The notes under the pieces are model-generated. The model was given only the letters and a program-made list of their open reading frames with translations. It was not told the origin of the DNA and did no database searches. Made by a program: the position numbers and the translations under genes. From Cladocopium goreaui (Eukaryota; Sar; Dinophyceae; Suessiales; Symbiodiniaceae), in NCBI GenBank assembly GCA_947184155.2, contig CAMXCT020002367.1, positions 1 to 64,000 of the forward strand: 64,000 bases of DNA. Direction: 5' to 3'. Within the stretch, counting starts at the first letter, position 1; each line of letters opens with the position of its first letter. Shown one piece after another: positions 9,178 through 20,775 of the stretch.

Positions 9178-12100
9178 CTATCTACAGGCAAGACTCTGTC
9201 TGGCCATTCGATCCTCCCACTCATTCGGCGCACCAACGCAAGATGACTCCATGGCGTTGGACGGTGGGATCGATGGCTCCGAGTCTGCCTCAGAGTCATT
9301 GTCACTGTCCTCGCGCAAGCCTGAGACTCCATTTAGGTCTTCCAGGCGCTCTGCCAACTCTGGTGAATCAACAAATTGCTGACCTATGCAGAGTTCAGCA
9401 TGAACAAGCAAAGATACTCTAGACAAAAATCAAGGCAGTCCCGTGGCTACTCAAATCAAACCGATTGATGTTCTTGGTTCTAGCATGTTTGAACCCCCAG
9501 ACCTGACCAGCCATGCTTTTCCAGAACACCACGAAGGCCCTCAGTTTCCACTGCTGCAAGTGCCCGTTCAAGTCTTGGCTGCCAGTGCGCTGCAGGCGCT
9601 TGTTGGGACAAGGCCTCTTCGGTAGCTTGGAGGGCATGGTTGAAGGCATCAGCCTCCGAGTCAGGCTCGTGCCACGGCATGGCATTCGAGGCCGAAGCAT
9701 CCGGGAGGTCGGCTGCGACAGCTGCTGAAGGGACATCCTGTGCCACACTCGGCCTCTGAACTTCATCTGTAGAGGATTGAGCACTACTTGCCGCACCTGG
9801 CATCCCGTCAGGGTCCTGCTCAATCCGGCATGTTGCAGTCGTGACTCTTTGCGCCCCTTGGAGGCATTCACCCGATTGGCGCTTCGTGCCCTCAGGGGGA
9901 GCCTGTGGGCCCTTTGTGCCCTCGTTGGGCAGCGCGGGCTGAAGCAATATCAGCAGGTGGCTGTGAAACCTATCCGCACCTACCCACTCATCATAGTTCG
10001 ACCCGTAGTCATTGTAGTTCACATACACAGGGGCGCTGGCTCTGTCTTTATCATCTGAGACCCGCAAGACCGTGCACTGGAAGAGTTTGCCACTGCTAGC
10101 ATCCTCCACTGTTGCCTGGGAGCCTATCTCAATTTTGGAATAGTCAGGTACCCACACCTCCTCCAGGGGAAACCACCCGACCTGGCAACGGCCTACTTGG
10201 CCGCGTGCCCAGTAGCGCACTTTCAGTGGTACCGGATCTCGAGTTGAGACAGAGGAGATGCTCAGGACCTCTCCAGGCATCCTCAAGAAACCGTCCTTCA
10301 CACAAACCACCATGCCTGCTTGAAGCTCAACATGCCCGGTGGTAGGCGTCCTTGTCTGGTGGTGTTTCCACTTGCAGCTTGTGTTGAAGCCACATGGCAA
10401 ACCCGGGAGATCCTTGTGCACAAAAAGCCTTTTCCCATGATAGTGACTGTGCTTGCTGCGGCAACTTCCCATCAGCCACAGGCAACACACCACTGTCGAC
10501 TCTGCCCAAAGATCGCATGGCTCTTGGTTCGGGTGCTGGGCTGTTTCTGATTGGTGCCCCTTGCAAACATCGTTCCACGCAACAAGCTTGACATGTTCCA
10601 GTTCCAGGCGATCGATTCCAATCCACTCATCCGTGGCAGATCCATAGGAACTGTAGCGAACCTTCACGGGTGCACGGAGCCAGTCTTTGCTCTGGGACAC
10701 TTCCACAACATGGCAGGAATATGTTCGGTTCCCCCGCCAAGCTGTGACTTGCATCCCTGGGTGCGAAGATGCGTAATCTGGAATCTGCAAACGATCCATC
10801 GAAATCCATTCCTCCTCCTGGCGTGGCCCGCAGTACCTCAATTTCACATGTGGCGAAGAAACTTCTACGACTTCCGCGCACAAGAGCTTGCCACCGTAAT
10901 CCACGCAAACCAGCATGGAAACAGAGACGTCGGATACAGAGCTTACCTGTGCCCCTCGCTTTGTCCATCCAGAAGTTCGCCAATGATCTTGACTTGGAGC
11001 CAAGGCGTCTTGCCTGACACCAGGGTCTTGCTGGTCATGCTGACTCTTCCAGTGAAATTGGTTCTCTTCATTCCAGCCAAACTTGGGATCTTTGCTGCCA
11101 AAAGATGTTTCCCTTTGTTTGGCGACAGCTTCTTGCTGGTGACTGACCGGCGTGCAAAGCTCTGGACCTTGAGCCGGGGCACATGAGGAAGACGCAGCGC
11201 TAGTGCTGAAAGTTTCACCTCGGGAATTTGGCAAGTCCGATTTGTGCCAGCGGCTTGGATGGACCTCTGGGTTTTTGCAAACTTCCACACGCACATCAAG
11301 CATTGAATCGCACCACTCTTGCGAAGTGCGAAAAAGAGGCTTGTCCAAATGCCAGGCTTCCGTAAGTTTCCCATGCAATTGAACTCCAAGGCCATCCACC
11401 ATGGTAGTGATCCTTGCAAATTGGTCGGCAACCTCAGGGTCTGTGGCATGATACAAACGGCATGGTGCCCAGACAGTTCGATATCGCCACATGCCTTGCA
11501 GAGCACACAGGGCAAGACCACGGCGATGTCCTCTGACAATGTGCAGCCCATGTTCATCCACGACAACCTGCAGAGGTTCGATCTCCTCTGGAGGCTGTCT
11601 CCCGCTCAACATGTCATGAATCAGTTCATAGACAGAACTGTCCTGCAGAGCAAAAACTTGCGAAGTTGCAAAGGTCTACTTCAATGGATTTGAGATGAAC
11701 GGGAAGTAAGTGTTCAAAATAATTCCAAGAGTTACAGTACAACTTTCTGAATCCACAGGAGCACTGTTTTTTACGACCAAAACATAACCTGTGAATACCA
11801 TTGAAATGTCCTTGTGTCTTCCGGATGTGAATATCATATTCGGATGAACCTTCCCCTGGATGGAGCGCAGGCGCCAAATGGGAATCAGGACCACACAGCC
11901 ACTGCCAATGCTTTGTGGATCCGGCCTGGGGAAGTTGGGCCGTGGTTCCAACATGTTCGAAGAAAAGATCGTCGGTGTAAGGAAATCCAAAGGAGACAAA
12001 ACCGGCATCAGACTTTTACATTTTCAAGCCTGAATCCATTTTCAATTCTAAGTTGAGGGCTCAACGAGTAGGGAACATGACCGTTTTCACAACAACAGGA

Positions 12101-12666
12101 CAGGCCAGGCGAAGAACACTTCTGAAATGTAATCTTTGAGCCTACTGGTTTCGAATAGATTGCTGTGAAGTGAAAAAAATCAGCAGCCAAATGAGGGGAA
12201 GCAAATGCAAGCACCACCAAAAACAAAAACGGAAGGTTTTCATGAATTGACGGTCCAAGATGCTGGAAATCCACGACCTCATCTGCAAATGGTATCAATT
12301 GCAGCACTGCCGATTTCTGGGGAGCAAATGGTGGACTCACTCGGGCTGCTCCTTCGTTGGGTTTCAGGGTCTTTAGTTTCGCATGTTCCTTCATGATCAC
12401 ACGAAGATGGACCTTCTTCACCACATCCTTGAGGTCCTGCTCGAGATCTTCACTATCCTTGGGTAGGGGAAACTGACAAAAGAAAATTCTGCTATGGTCC
12501 AAACTGTAGGATGAACAAATTCAACGTTTTTCTTGGACAAACAAGTCACTGTTTCCATCAAAAACTGTGAATTGTATCCCAGATTTTCGAACTCGGCAAA
12601 GTATACCTCCAAATCTGCATGGATATCCCGCAACCATTCTCGGATGTGTGGGTGCGAAATCGCCAT
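9178..12666 (-). CDS. Four-exon gene: SAM-like, ParB-like and Tudor-knot-like protein
   Basis: Exons 12666-12550, 12472-12341, 11642-9503 and 9383-9178 join in phase through GT-AG introns (acceptors TTTTGTCAG, TGCTCTGCAG, TGCATAG; donors GTGACT, GTGAGT, GTCTGG). The product is about 864 residues, ATG to TAG. Residues 5-80 look like a SAM domain split by intron 1 (REWLRDIHADLEVYFAEF, then DLEQDLKDVVKKVH). Residues ~95-150 have VVVDEHGLHIVRGHRRGLAL, a ParB/Srx-type 'GxxR' nucleotide-binding-like core. Residues ~300-720 hold two pairs of Tudor-knot-like repeats (VKVRYSSYGSATDEWIGIDR, VYVNYNDYGSNYDEWVGADR), a fold used to read histones or bind RNA. The C-terminus is acidic. Function is unknown; a chromatin-associated adaptor is an inference. 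Confidence 0.65.
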
Positions 12667-14010
12667 GCACGCCGATGGCTTAGCACACAGGCATCAGTGG
12701 GAAGAGCAACAGGCTGAATTTTCAAACGATGATGAACGGTGGATTTTGATCTTACCCATCCACTTCATACAAATGTCGAGACATTCTCAAAACCCAACGT
12801 AAAATTTCAGGAAACAACCATCGGGTGTCCATCGGTGTTCACCATTGGTTGTCCAAACATTTGAACGGCCTTGCTGTGTCTTGTATATAATGCCCAGTTA
12901 AGCACACAGGTTCTGCAAATTGGGCAACTGGAGCCAATGCGGATTTTCTTGTAATATGCAACCATCTGGCTGATTTGCTAGCCTAAACACGCTGACAAAA
13001 TCAACTAATACAAACATGAAAAAGTTTTGTCGTATGAATTTGGTGGTTGATTTTTTCCTGAAAAATAAAATGGGGCATTTTCACATTATTGATTTCCCAA
13101 TGGGAGGCAGCGAGAACAGGCGCAAACATTTTTTCAGGGGAAATCCCGAAACAAATTCATGGACTGTATAGTGCCAAAATTAAAACCATTGAAAAACAAA
13201 AATACAAACAATATCAGAGAAACAATATGATCAATACACCCCGTTTCACTCAAGACTCCGTTCATTGAATGAAAAAAACGGTTTAAAATTTTGAAAATAT
13301 GAGGTTCGTGATATAGTGAGTTCGATTTCACGCGCGAACCTTTTCACGATTCTGAACATTCCACCTAGTTTCAAATTCTACAACCTTGCCAGCATTTTGC
13401 GTTGTTACTGAGTTTGTTTCGATTTGTTGCCATTGTTTCTTTGCGTCTGTGCATTGAGGGAGTTGATTCCTTTGGCAATATTTTTTTCAAGAGAAGGCAT
13501 GCGCAAATTTTTGACAGGTTGTAAACATAACTATACATTGTGATTTCCAGCAAAAAACAAAAACCAGGCCGCGTAGCGCAGATCGCAACAAAACCAGCCA
13601 ATGAAACCATGCGTGCCATTTTGTACCTCCATGGTCTGATAGATTCATTTTGCCCAACTCGTCCAGTGAGATGATGTCTACATTTTATGTGTCCTTTTTG
13701 TTTTTTTCCCCCTTTCCTTCTGTTCGATTTTCCTTTTCGGTCGTTTCTCATCGGTTCCTATTCAAGCCACCCTTCTTTTCGGGTTCCCGCAAGCGATCCA
13801 AACCTTCTGGCGGTCCAAAAATGCAGCGGACCTCACCACAATGCAGCCCACTTCGCCCCAGTAAATACGTGGCATCTCCAGATCTAAAGAACCGTGGTGG
13901 CCACTCACGCCCTGTCGTAATCACCTAAACTGCCCCGCATGACACTGTACATATGGGCATCTAAACACATGCCAACCAATATATGGCATCTAATTCTTGG
14001 TATTTTTGAA
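12667..14010. other. AT-rich intergenic stretch
   Basis: There are short homopolymer runs and scattered stops in all frames. No protein family, splice-linked exon, RNA gene or repeat array was recognised. The promoter of the minus-strand gene starting at 12666 would lie at its left end, but no convincing core element is visible. Confidence 0.3.
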
Positions 14011-14221
14011 GTTCACAAAATGGTTTCCGTTGTTTCAATGTCCCAACCAGAAATTAAATCATATGATTGACATGCAACACAAGCATTATTTTTAGCGTGG
14101 TGCAAAAAATTAAAGGACCGGATAACCCCACAAGTCAACTTCTTCCAATAATGAGCACCAAAGGTTGTAACTGGGACGGGGAAGGAAGGAAAGACAAAGG
14201 AGGTGGTGAAACAGTTGTGTG

Positions 14222-14510
14222 TAACAAAGTGGTATGTGTATGTATGTCTGTACGTATGTATGTATATATGTATATATGTATATATGTATGTATGTGTGTA
14301 TGTGTGTATGTATGTATGTATGTATGTATGTAGGTATGTAGGTATGTAGGTATGTAGGTATGGTAGGTATGGTCTGGTCTGGTCTGGTCTGGTCTGGTCT
14401 GGTCTGGTCTGGTCTGGTCTGGTCTGGTCTGGTCTGGTCTGGTCTGGTCTGGTCTGGTATGGTATGGTATGGTATGTATGTATGTATGTATGTGTGTATG
14501 CATGTGTGTC
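14222..14510. repeat. Compound microsatellite (TATG)n and (GGTCT)17
   Basis: A TATG/TATA-rich tract (about 14228-14370) runs into 17 uninterrupted GGTCT units (14371-14455). These grade into GGTAT units and then back to TATG/TGTG up to about 14510. The stepwise change GGTCT, GGTAT, TATG suggests expansion from successive point variants. Open frames across it (reading VWSGL repeats, or RPDQT on the other strand) come from the repeat and are not genes. Confidence 0.9.
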
Positions 14511-14559
14511 AACTTTTTCCAATAATGAGCAGCACAGATTGTAGCGCAAAACCAAAGTG

Positions 14560-15310
14560 GATGTCTCCAAGTGCACGCCTGCCACGCAAATGGCATGCCG
14601 TTGGATGCCACCAAGTGCCACGCCTGCCACGCAAAGTGCTGTGAAAGATGGCGTGTGACAAAGTTGTGTGTGAACGATGGTGTGTGACAAAGTTGTGGGT
14701 GAAAGATGGTGTGTGACAAAGTTGTGTGTGAAAGATGGTAGTTGACCACGCAAAGCGAAGGTGGATGTCACCAAGTGCCACGCCTGCCGCGGCGCACCGG
14801 CGACCAAGCCCGCCCAAGCGCGCCACCACAGCCAGCCCAGTGCCATAAGTGCCACGCCTGCCACGCAAAACCAAGGTAGATGCCTCCAAGTGCCATGCCT
14901 GCCACGTGAAACGAAGGTGGATGCCGCCAAGTGCCACGCCTGCACGCAAAGTGCCACAGCGTCACCGACGATCAAGCCCGCCCAAGCGCGCAACCAGAGC
15001 CAGCCCAGTGCCATAAGTGCCACGCCTGCCACGCAAAACCAAGGTAGATGCCTCCAAGTGCCACGCCTGCCACGTGAAACGAAGGTGGATGTCGCCAAGT
15101 GCCACGCCTGCCACGCAAAGTGCCGCGGCGCCACCGGCGACCAAGCCCGCCCAAGCGCGCCACCCAGAGCCATCAGTGCCACGCCTGCCACGCCAAACGA
15201 TGGTAGATGTGAGTTTGTGCCACTCCTGCCACGCAAACTGCCGCGGCGTCACGGGCGACCAAATCAGACCAAAGCGCGCCACCCAGTGCCATCAGTGCCA
15301 CGCCTGCCAC
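14560..15310. repeat. GC-rich satellite block 1 (core GCCACGCCTGCCACGCAAA)
   Basis: Many copies of the 19-bp core GCCACGCCTGCCACGCAAA, or close variants, alternate with AARGTRGATG linkers and GCGGCG-CAC-GGCGACCAA segments. The block is interrupted at about 14640-14745 by a few units of the 29-bp repeat described next. Spacing of the core is about 45 bp, grouped into larger units. Long open frames exist on both strands only because the units lack stops. Confidence 0.9.
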
Positions 15311-15790
15311 GCAACGCATGTGAAAGATGGTGTGTGACAAAGTTGTATGTGAAAGATGGTGTGTGACAAGGTGGGTGTGAAAGATGGTGTGTGACAAAGT
15401 TGTATGGGAAAGATGGTGGTTGACAAAGTTGTGTGAAAGATGGTGTGTGACAAAGTTGTATGTGAAAGATGGTGTGTGACAAAGTTGTGTGTGAAAGATG
15501 GTGTGTGACAAAGTTGTGTGTGTGAAAGATAGTGTGTGACAAAGTTGTATAAGCTGTGTGTGAAAGATGGTGTGTGACAAAGTTGTATGTGAAAGATTGT
15601 GTGTGACAAAGTTGTGTGTGAAAGATGGTGTGTGACAAAGTTGCCTGTGAAAGATAGTGTGTGACAAAGTTGTCTGTGAAAGATGGTGTGTGACAAAGTT
15701 GTATGTGAAAGATGGCGTGTGACAAAGTTGTGTGTGAAAGATGGTGTGTGACAAAGTTGTATGTGAAAGATGGTGTATGTGAAAGATGGA
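15311..15790. repeat. 29-bp tandem array (about 16 units)
   Basis: Head-to-tail units of 29 bp contain GTGTGTGACAAAGTTGT followed by RTGTGAAAGATG. Single-base variants occur in some units (GT/AT, CTG, a 2-bp TG insertion near 15525, a truncated unit near 15430). Three to four more units lie at about 14640-14745. The array has no spacers, so it is a minisatellite and not a CRISPR. It is sandwiched between the two GC-rich satellite blocks. Confidence 0.9.
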
Positions 15791-15987
15791 GGGCGGGAGG
15801 CGGGAGGCGGCCCGGGATACAGAATCAAAAACAAGAACCCCACACAAAGTTGTGGGGAATAACAAAAATCGAACTTGAAATCGAACTTGACTGACTATGT
15901 CATTGATTCGGTATGCCGGAGCGACCCAAGCAGCAAACATCATCGGATGATGAGGTGATAAGTTGCGCAATGCAAGAACTTGACTGA

Positions 15988-16575
15988 CTGCCATCAGTGC
16001 CACGCCTGCCACGCAAAACGATGGTAGATGTGAGTTTGTGCCACGCCTGCCACGCGAAACGAACGTGGATGTGACATTGTGCCACGCCTGCCACGCAAAG
16101 TGCCGCGGCGTCACAGGCGACCAAATCAAACCAAGCGCGCCACCCAGTGCCATCAGTGACATGCCTACCACGCCAAACGATGGTAGATGTGAGTTTGTGC
16201 CATGCCTGCCACGCGAAACGATGGTAGATGTGAGTTTGTGCCACGCCTGCCACGCAAAGAGCCGCGGCGTCACGGGCGAACAAATCAGACCAAGTGCGCC
16301 ACCCAGTGCCATCAGTGCCACGCCTGCCACGTAAAACGATGGTAGATGTGAGTTTGTGCCACCCCTGCCACACAAAACGATAGTAGATGTGAGTTTGCGC
16401 CACGCCTGCCACGCAAACTGCCGCGGCGTCACGGGCGACCAAATCAGACCAAGCGCGCCACCCAGTGCCATCAGTGCCACGCCTGCCACGCAAAACGATG
16501 GTAGATGTGAGTTTGTGCCACGCCTGCCACGCAAAGTGCCGTGGCGTCACGGGCGACCAAATCAGACCAACCCAG
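15988..16575. repeat. GC-rich satellite block 2, ~160-bp higher-order unit
   Basis: The phrase GCCATCAGTGCCACGCC, or a close variant, recurs at about 15990, 16149, 16306 and 16467. This gives a higher-order period near 160 bp built from the same 19-bp core as block 1. Each unit carries one GCGGCGTCAC-GGGCGACCAAATCA segment. Copies differ by a few substitutions, so the array has been homogenised recently but not perfectly. Confidence 0.85.
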
Positions 16576-16585
16576 AGCCTCCAAT

Positions 16586-16674
16586 AGTCCTTAATTAAGG
16601 AGATACCTTAATTAAGGTATCCAGGATTTTCTTAATTAAGGACTTTTGGAGGAACTTCTGGAGACCTTAATTAA
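16586..16674. repeat. Nested palindrome cluster with four TTAATTAA sites
   Basis: AGTCCTTAATTAAG at 16586 is repeated inverted as CTTAATTAAGGACT ending at 16644. Between them is a perfect ACCTTAATTAAGGT palindrome, and a further CTTAATTAAG lies at 16666-16675. The four TTAATTAA octamers fall within 84 bp at the edge of the satellite. The cluster could fold as a cruciform or be the remains of a tiny foldback element. No target duplication was identified. Confidence 0.7.
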
Positions 16675-16857
16675 GTGATCTGGCTTTGGTGCTGTTTTAG
16701 TGGTATAATGGCTAAGTGTGGCAAAATTGTCATATGTTTTTTTCTTTGCTGTCCTTTAGAAAGTTTTACTTTTTGCAAAACAAAATAAGTAATAATCTCC
16801 TCATAGGAGATTTTGTTTTTCTTTACAGAAACTATCCTCTGAGGAGGTTTTCTTTCC

Positions 16858-17940
16858 TCATCTCTTTGTAGAACTCAAGATGCATACCTGTGCATGAGGT
16901 CTCAGGTCATGGGCAAAGAGATGAACAAAAAACAAATGTGTGCTAGTGTCTTCTTCACAAGAAATCCTTTTTTCCTCTTCATGCAACTGGAAGTCTTGAG
17001 ACATGAATTTGTACAGTGTATTTCTGGAAGTTGAAGCAATTGGCATCAAACCTAATTAAAATCAATCAAGGGAAAGAAAAGAAAACACCAAATGGCAAAG
17101 AAGGTTCTCCCATATCTTGATCTCTATATGTCCATGCAATTCTGAGAAGGGCAGCACCCATCAAATTCACATGGAAGAGGTGGTGCTTGGGCTTCAACCT
17201 CCAAAACATCCCTTCAGGATCGAGAGGGAGACATAAAGTAGCAGGAATCTTTGTCCTGCTGTAGCTAATTCTTGTGGGTTGAAGGTCTCTGGACAGCAGG
17301 CTGCATTCAATCATGGAAAATAGTGTTTTCAAATATGTTGGACTTGTCCAGCAATATGCTTCTGCAAATTCCAAGCTCCATGGTATGAGAGACCGGGTTT
17401 CTCCAGCAGATGCTCTAAGCTTGGGAGCTGAGACTTTGTTTGTTTTTTGTTGATCCTCCTGGGCATTACAGAACTCAACCTCTTGTCTTTGCTGGAAATC
17501 TATCAAGGAGGAAAAAAAACAAATTCCCTAGAAAATCTTGGGCAACTCCCAGGTCACAAGCATGCAGCCAATCAATAACAAAGCAATCTATACCTGGAAG
17601 CCTGGTGCACAAAATAATGCAGATATTTGTTTCCTTCTGTTATACAATCAACAAAATAATCCATGGTGGTTTTTCTCTGCATGGCTCCTCCAAACTAAGT
17701 GGTGCAATCCCTGCTGTTATCTTTGGTGGCATAGCACCTATAGCAAATGCTGCCTGTGCCAGACCATCCACTGAGGTTGAATGTGTTTTTGTACATTTCC
17801 CCATCTCCTCTATAACTTCTGTGAGAAGTGCAATACAATTCAAGCTTTTGCCTTGGTTGTTCCTTCTCCAGGAAGACAGGAGTTACCTGGGTGCATGGAA
17901 AGAATCCAGCTTCTGTTAGGAGTGTCCAGTCAGAAACCAA
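16858..17940 (-). CDS. Partial multi-exon gene, unknown dinoflagellate-type family
   Basis: Three coding-like stretches lie in order on the minus strand. The one near 17690-17940 contains GSICYRCYATKDNSRDCT, a small Cys motif. The one at 17087-17506 contains WRLKPKHHLFHVNLMGAALL and WTYRDQDMG. The one at 16858-17050 reads LMPIASTSRNTLYKFMSQDF. The last two join in phase if the intron runs from ATGG|GAGAAC to TTAATTAG, which would be another GA-AG intron. Stops interrupt the upstream part and the 5' exons were not resolved. The pattern recalls repeated, uncharacterised dinoflagellate proteins; no function is claimed. Confidence 0.4.
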
Positions 17941-18233
17941 AAAGAAATTGGCTGATGATCGGTCTTTCCAGGGAAAACAAGAAAACAGGCAATGACAGGA
18001 AACTTTTTTTCAGCTTGTGCTCACCAGCTCTGTAGCCTCACTTCAAAGTGCAAAAACCGATATATCCTTCTCTGCAACCTATATCCTATATATCTGTATA
18101 TGTATAACTCCATGTATATATGTGCGGGAGTATTGCTAAAACACATAGTCAGAGTTTAGAGAAGGATTTCTCCTCAGAGGAGCTTAGCCTTCAAGGAGAG
18201 CCTGGATTCTCCTTTTCAAAGCTTTCAGCCCAT

Positions 18234-19731
18234 CTAGGTGCTGACTTCCTTGGCCTTTGCCTGGTCCATGTTACTGGAAATTTCCAACTTGGAAGCAGCA
18301 AGGTCAACACGCAATTCATCAAGGGCTTTGCCCACCCTCGTCAAACCTTGAAGATCATCCAAAAGTTTTTTCATGTCTTTGCCAGGGTTCTGGTGCATAG
18401 CCTTGAGATCCTTGAAGAGGCTGATGATAGCCTCATATTCTTTGGACACCTTGGTCTTGCCACTGTCCACCACTTTCCATGAGCTCTGGCACTCAGCAAA
18501 TGGTTCAATCTTGATTTCTGGACCTTGGTCACCCAAAGCCAGCTTCATCTTGCTGACCTGAATGTCACCTGTGTCAACCCTGACCTCAGATGTCTGGTGC
18601 TCTGCTTCCTTGGTCGTGGCTTGCTCTGGTCGGTGAATGTAGTAGTACTTGCTCAGCAAAGGGTTGGTAGGATGTTCCTTCTTGAGTGGTGGATCCTGCT
18701 GGGTGGTGATCCCCTCCCTTTCATAGCAGTCTCTGAGCAAATCTCCAAAGACTTTGGTCCTGTCATCAGGCTCTAGATCTGTCCAGCTCCACCCATTGTG
18801 CTTCAAGATCTCAGGAGCTGACCTGAGCTGAAAATGTAAAATGCATGCTGTTTTAAATTAAATGCTGGATGTGGTTTATGTATATATCTTGATGGTGCAA
18901 GACTATATGCATGGATGTATATGTCTATATGTGTGAATATATTGGGAAATATTATAAGGAATGGATATACAAAATATGTAAATATAATATATATATATGT
19001 ATATATATAATATATATATATGTGTGTCTATATGATATATGGCTACCGTGAGGATCTCTTCAAAGAAAATTTCTAACTCTGTGCATCACTCCTCAGAGGA
19101 GTGGCCTAAGTGTTATGTATAATCCATAAAAATGTTTACTGGAAACAGAAAATATAATTCAACTTTACCTAGAGACATGTACCCTTCAATAACTTCAGAT
19201 CAAATCTCCTTAGAGGAGCCGCTGGATTCCACATTGGAGAGAATCTGCTGAAGGTTGCCCTTGATCCCACCTCCAGCAATGTACTTGGCCACAATGCCCC
19301 TCTTCTCATCTGCCGACATGGAGTTGTATTTCTGCAGGGCAAGGGTTTCAATGGCACTGGTGATGAAAGCAGAATGGGTTTCATGCATGTTGGAGTTCAA
19401 CAATTTCATGATGAAGATCAACCAAAAATGTATAGATCTAATTGATCACAAATTTGATAAATATATAAATATATTTATATATAGGCTCATGTTGATCTAG
19501 ACCCCTATCCTCCAAGACCATCTGTGAACCCTGAGATTGTGGATCCTTTGGGTTCTTGGCTTTGTACTTCAGGGCAGTGATGAACTTGGAAATTTCTGCC
19601 CTAGAGACATCATTGGCATCCTCCACAGGCTGAACCACTAAAGCTTGGCTAGCAGCCTTAGCCTTAGCTTTGGCCTTGCTCTTCACCTTTTCCTTGGCAG
19701 CCTTCTTGGGCGCAGCAGTGGACTTTCCCAT
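18234..19731 (-). CDS. Three-exon gene, 312-residue unknown protein, GA-AG introns
   Basis: Exons 19731-19510, 19331-19209 and 18827-18234 join in phase from ATG to TAG. Both introns lack GT: the donors read TTGGAG|GATAGG and TCTAAG|GAGATT, and the acceptors are CCCTGCAG and CATTTTCAG. GA donors are known in dinoflagellates. The N-terminus (residues 1-35) is Lys/Ala-rich and may be nuclear-targeting or nucleic-acid binding. Residues ~48-115 are helical (ISKFITALKYKAKNPKDP, then KYNSMSADEKRGIVAKYIAG). The rest is charged, with HNGWSWTDLEPDDRTKVFG and a C-terminal helix-rich end. No catalytic motif is visible. The second donor sits inside a copy of the local CTCCTYWGAGGAG palindrome. Confidence 0.6.
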
Positions 19732-20775
19732 GATGGCAGCAGAATGAATTTTGTATTTGAACCAATACCAGCTTTGCAAAGATACATGTATCATTCACCA
19801 AGATCACAAAAAACAGGAAGCAAAGCATTGCTGAATTCATTGGTGTTAAAAAATGTTAAAATTTCAACATTTTTAACACGTTTTTAAAAATGGTTTATAT
19901 ATATATATAAAACAATTAAAAACCATTGTTAAAAAATGTTAAAAAAAATGTTAAAACTTTAACATTTTTTAACACCAATAAAAAAATGATGCTTAGTCTT
20001 GGGCTTCTTCTGATCCAACACTTCCACCATGACACATTTGATTGGGGTCCCTGGCCATTGGTATCCCAGCCATTGTGCTGCCTCTGAACCTGACTTGGCA
20101 AGAGCTGACATGTGAAAGATGTTGCATGTTTGGTGGAAGGGTTCAATATATAATATTTCTCCTCTGGGGAGTGCTGACTCTATTCATATCATTTACATTG
20201 ATTTGGAACTGATATATTTGTATTTTGAATATATATTTGGATGCAATGGAGTGGGTAGTGACTCCTCTGAGGAGTGCCACTTTCTTAGATGATCAGACTA
20301 CATCCCAAGTCAATGCAAGAGAAACTCCATGATGGCCAATCTCACAAGACAAAAACTTGGAGAGATATGAAACACTACTACTGCACTCAACACAATTGCC
20401 AACAGTTTGAGGATCCACACAGCTCTCTGCAGCAGGGTCTGGCCTGAGTGCAACAAGGGTTGGAACAATATGTTTTTGTGAATGGGGGGATGCAAATCTC
20501 TGTTGACTAGGCATGGGCAGCTTGTGCAAATCAGACTTGATTCTTTGCAATGACATTAAAAAACAAATCATCTCCTCTGAGGAGATTGATACCAATTGAG
20601 ATAGTAGCTACAAGACCTCCTCTGAGGAGATCTTGTACCTCAAAGAGCAGCAGCAGCAAGGACCTTTTTTTTTGAAGATCAGCTCAGCGTGTTTGGCCCT
20701 TTGCCATGGTCAGCTCAGCACTGCAGCACATAGATCCTTTACCAGACCTTCCTGCAGATTTTCACATCGGCACTC
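19732..20775. other. Exon-poor stretch with palindromes and short repeats
   Basis: Near-repeated AT blocks at 19840-19985 (TGTTAAAATTTTAACATTTTT-type motifs, both orientations) form a small inverted repeat around the ATATATA tract at 19897. A minus frame at 20293-20595 could be an exon (LQRIKSDLHKLPMPSQQRF), but no splice partners were resolved. Four CTCCTCTGRGGAG palindromes lie at 20159, 20262, 20572 and 20617. Confidence 0.35.

Noticed and set aside
13371-13930. Overlapping frames on both strands near 13.4-13.9 kb as exons
   Set aside because: Low-complexity Lys/Phe/Ser composition, no splice partners or conserved motif.
15311-15790. Possible CRISPR array
   Set aside because: Units of 29 bp are contiguous with no unique spacers, and the genome is eukaryotic.
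14013-16550. Open frames of up to 450 codons on the minus strand (reading CHTPSFTHNFVTHHLS or RPDQT repeats)
   Set aside because: They lie wholly in microsatellite and satellite DNA whose units lack stops; the residues are direct repeat translations with no domain.
18960-19030. AT-rich tract as a replication origin
   Set aside because: A plain ATATAT microsatellite inside an intron; no further origin features can be read from sequence in this lineage.
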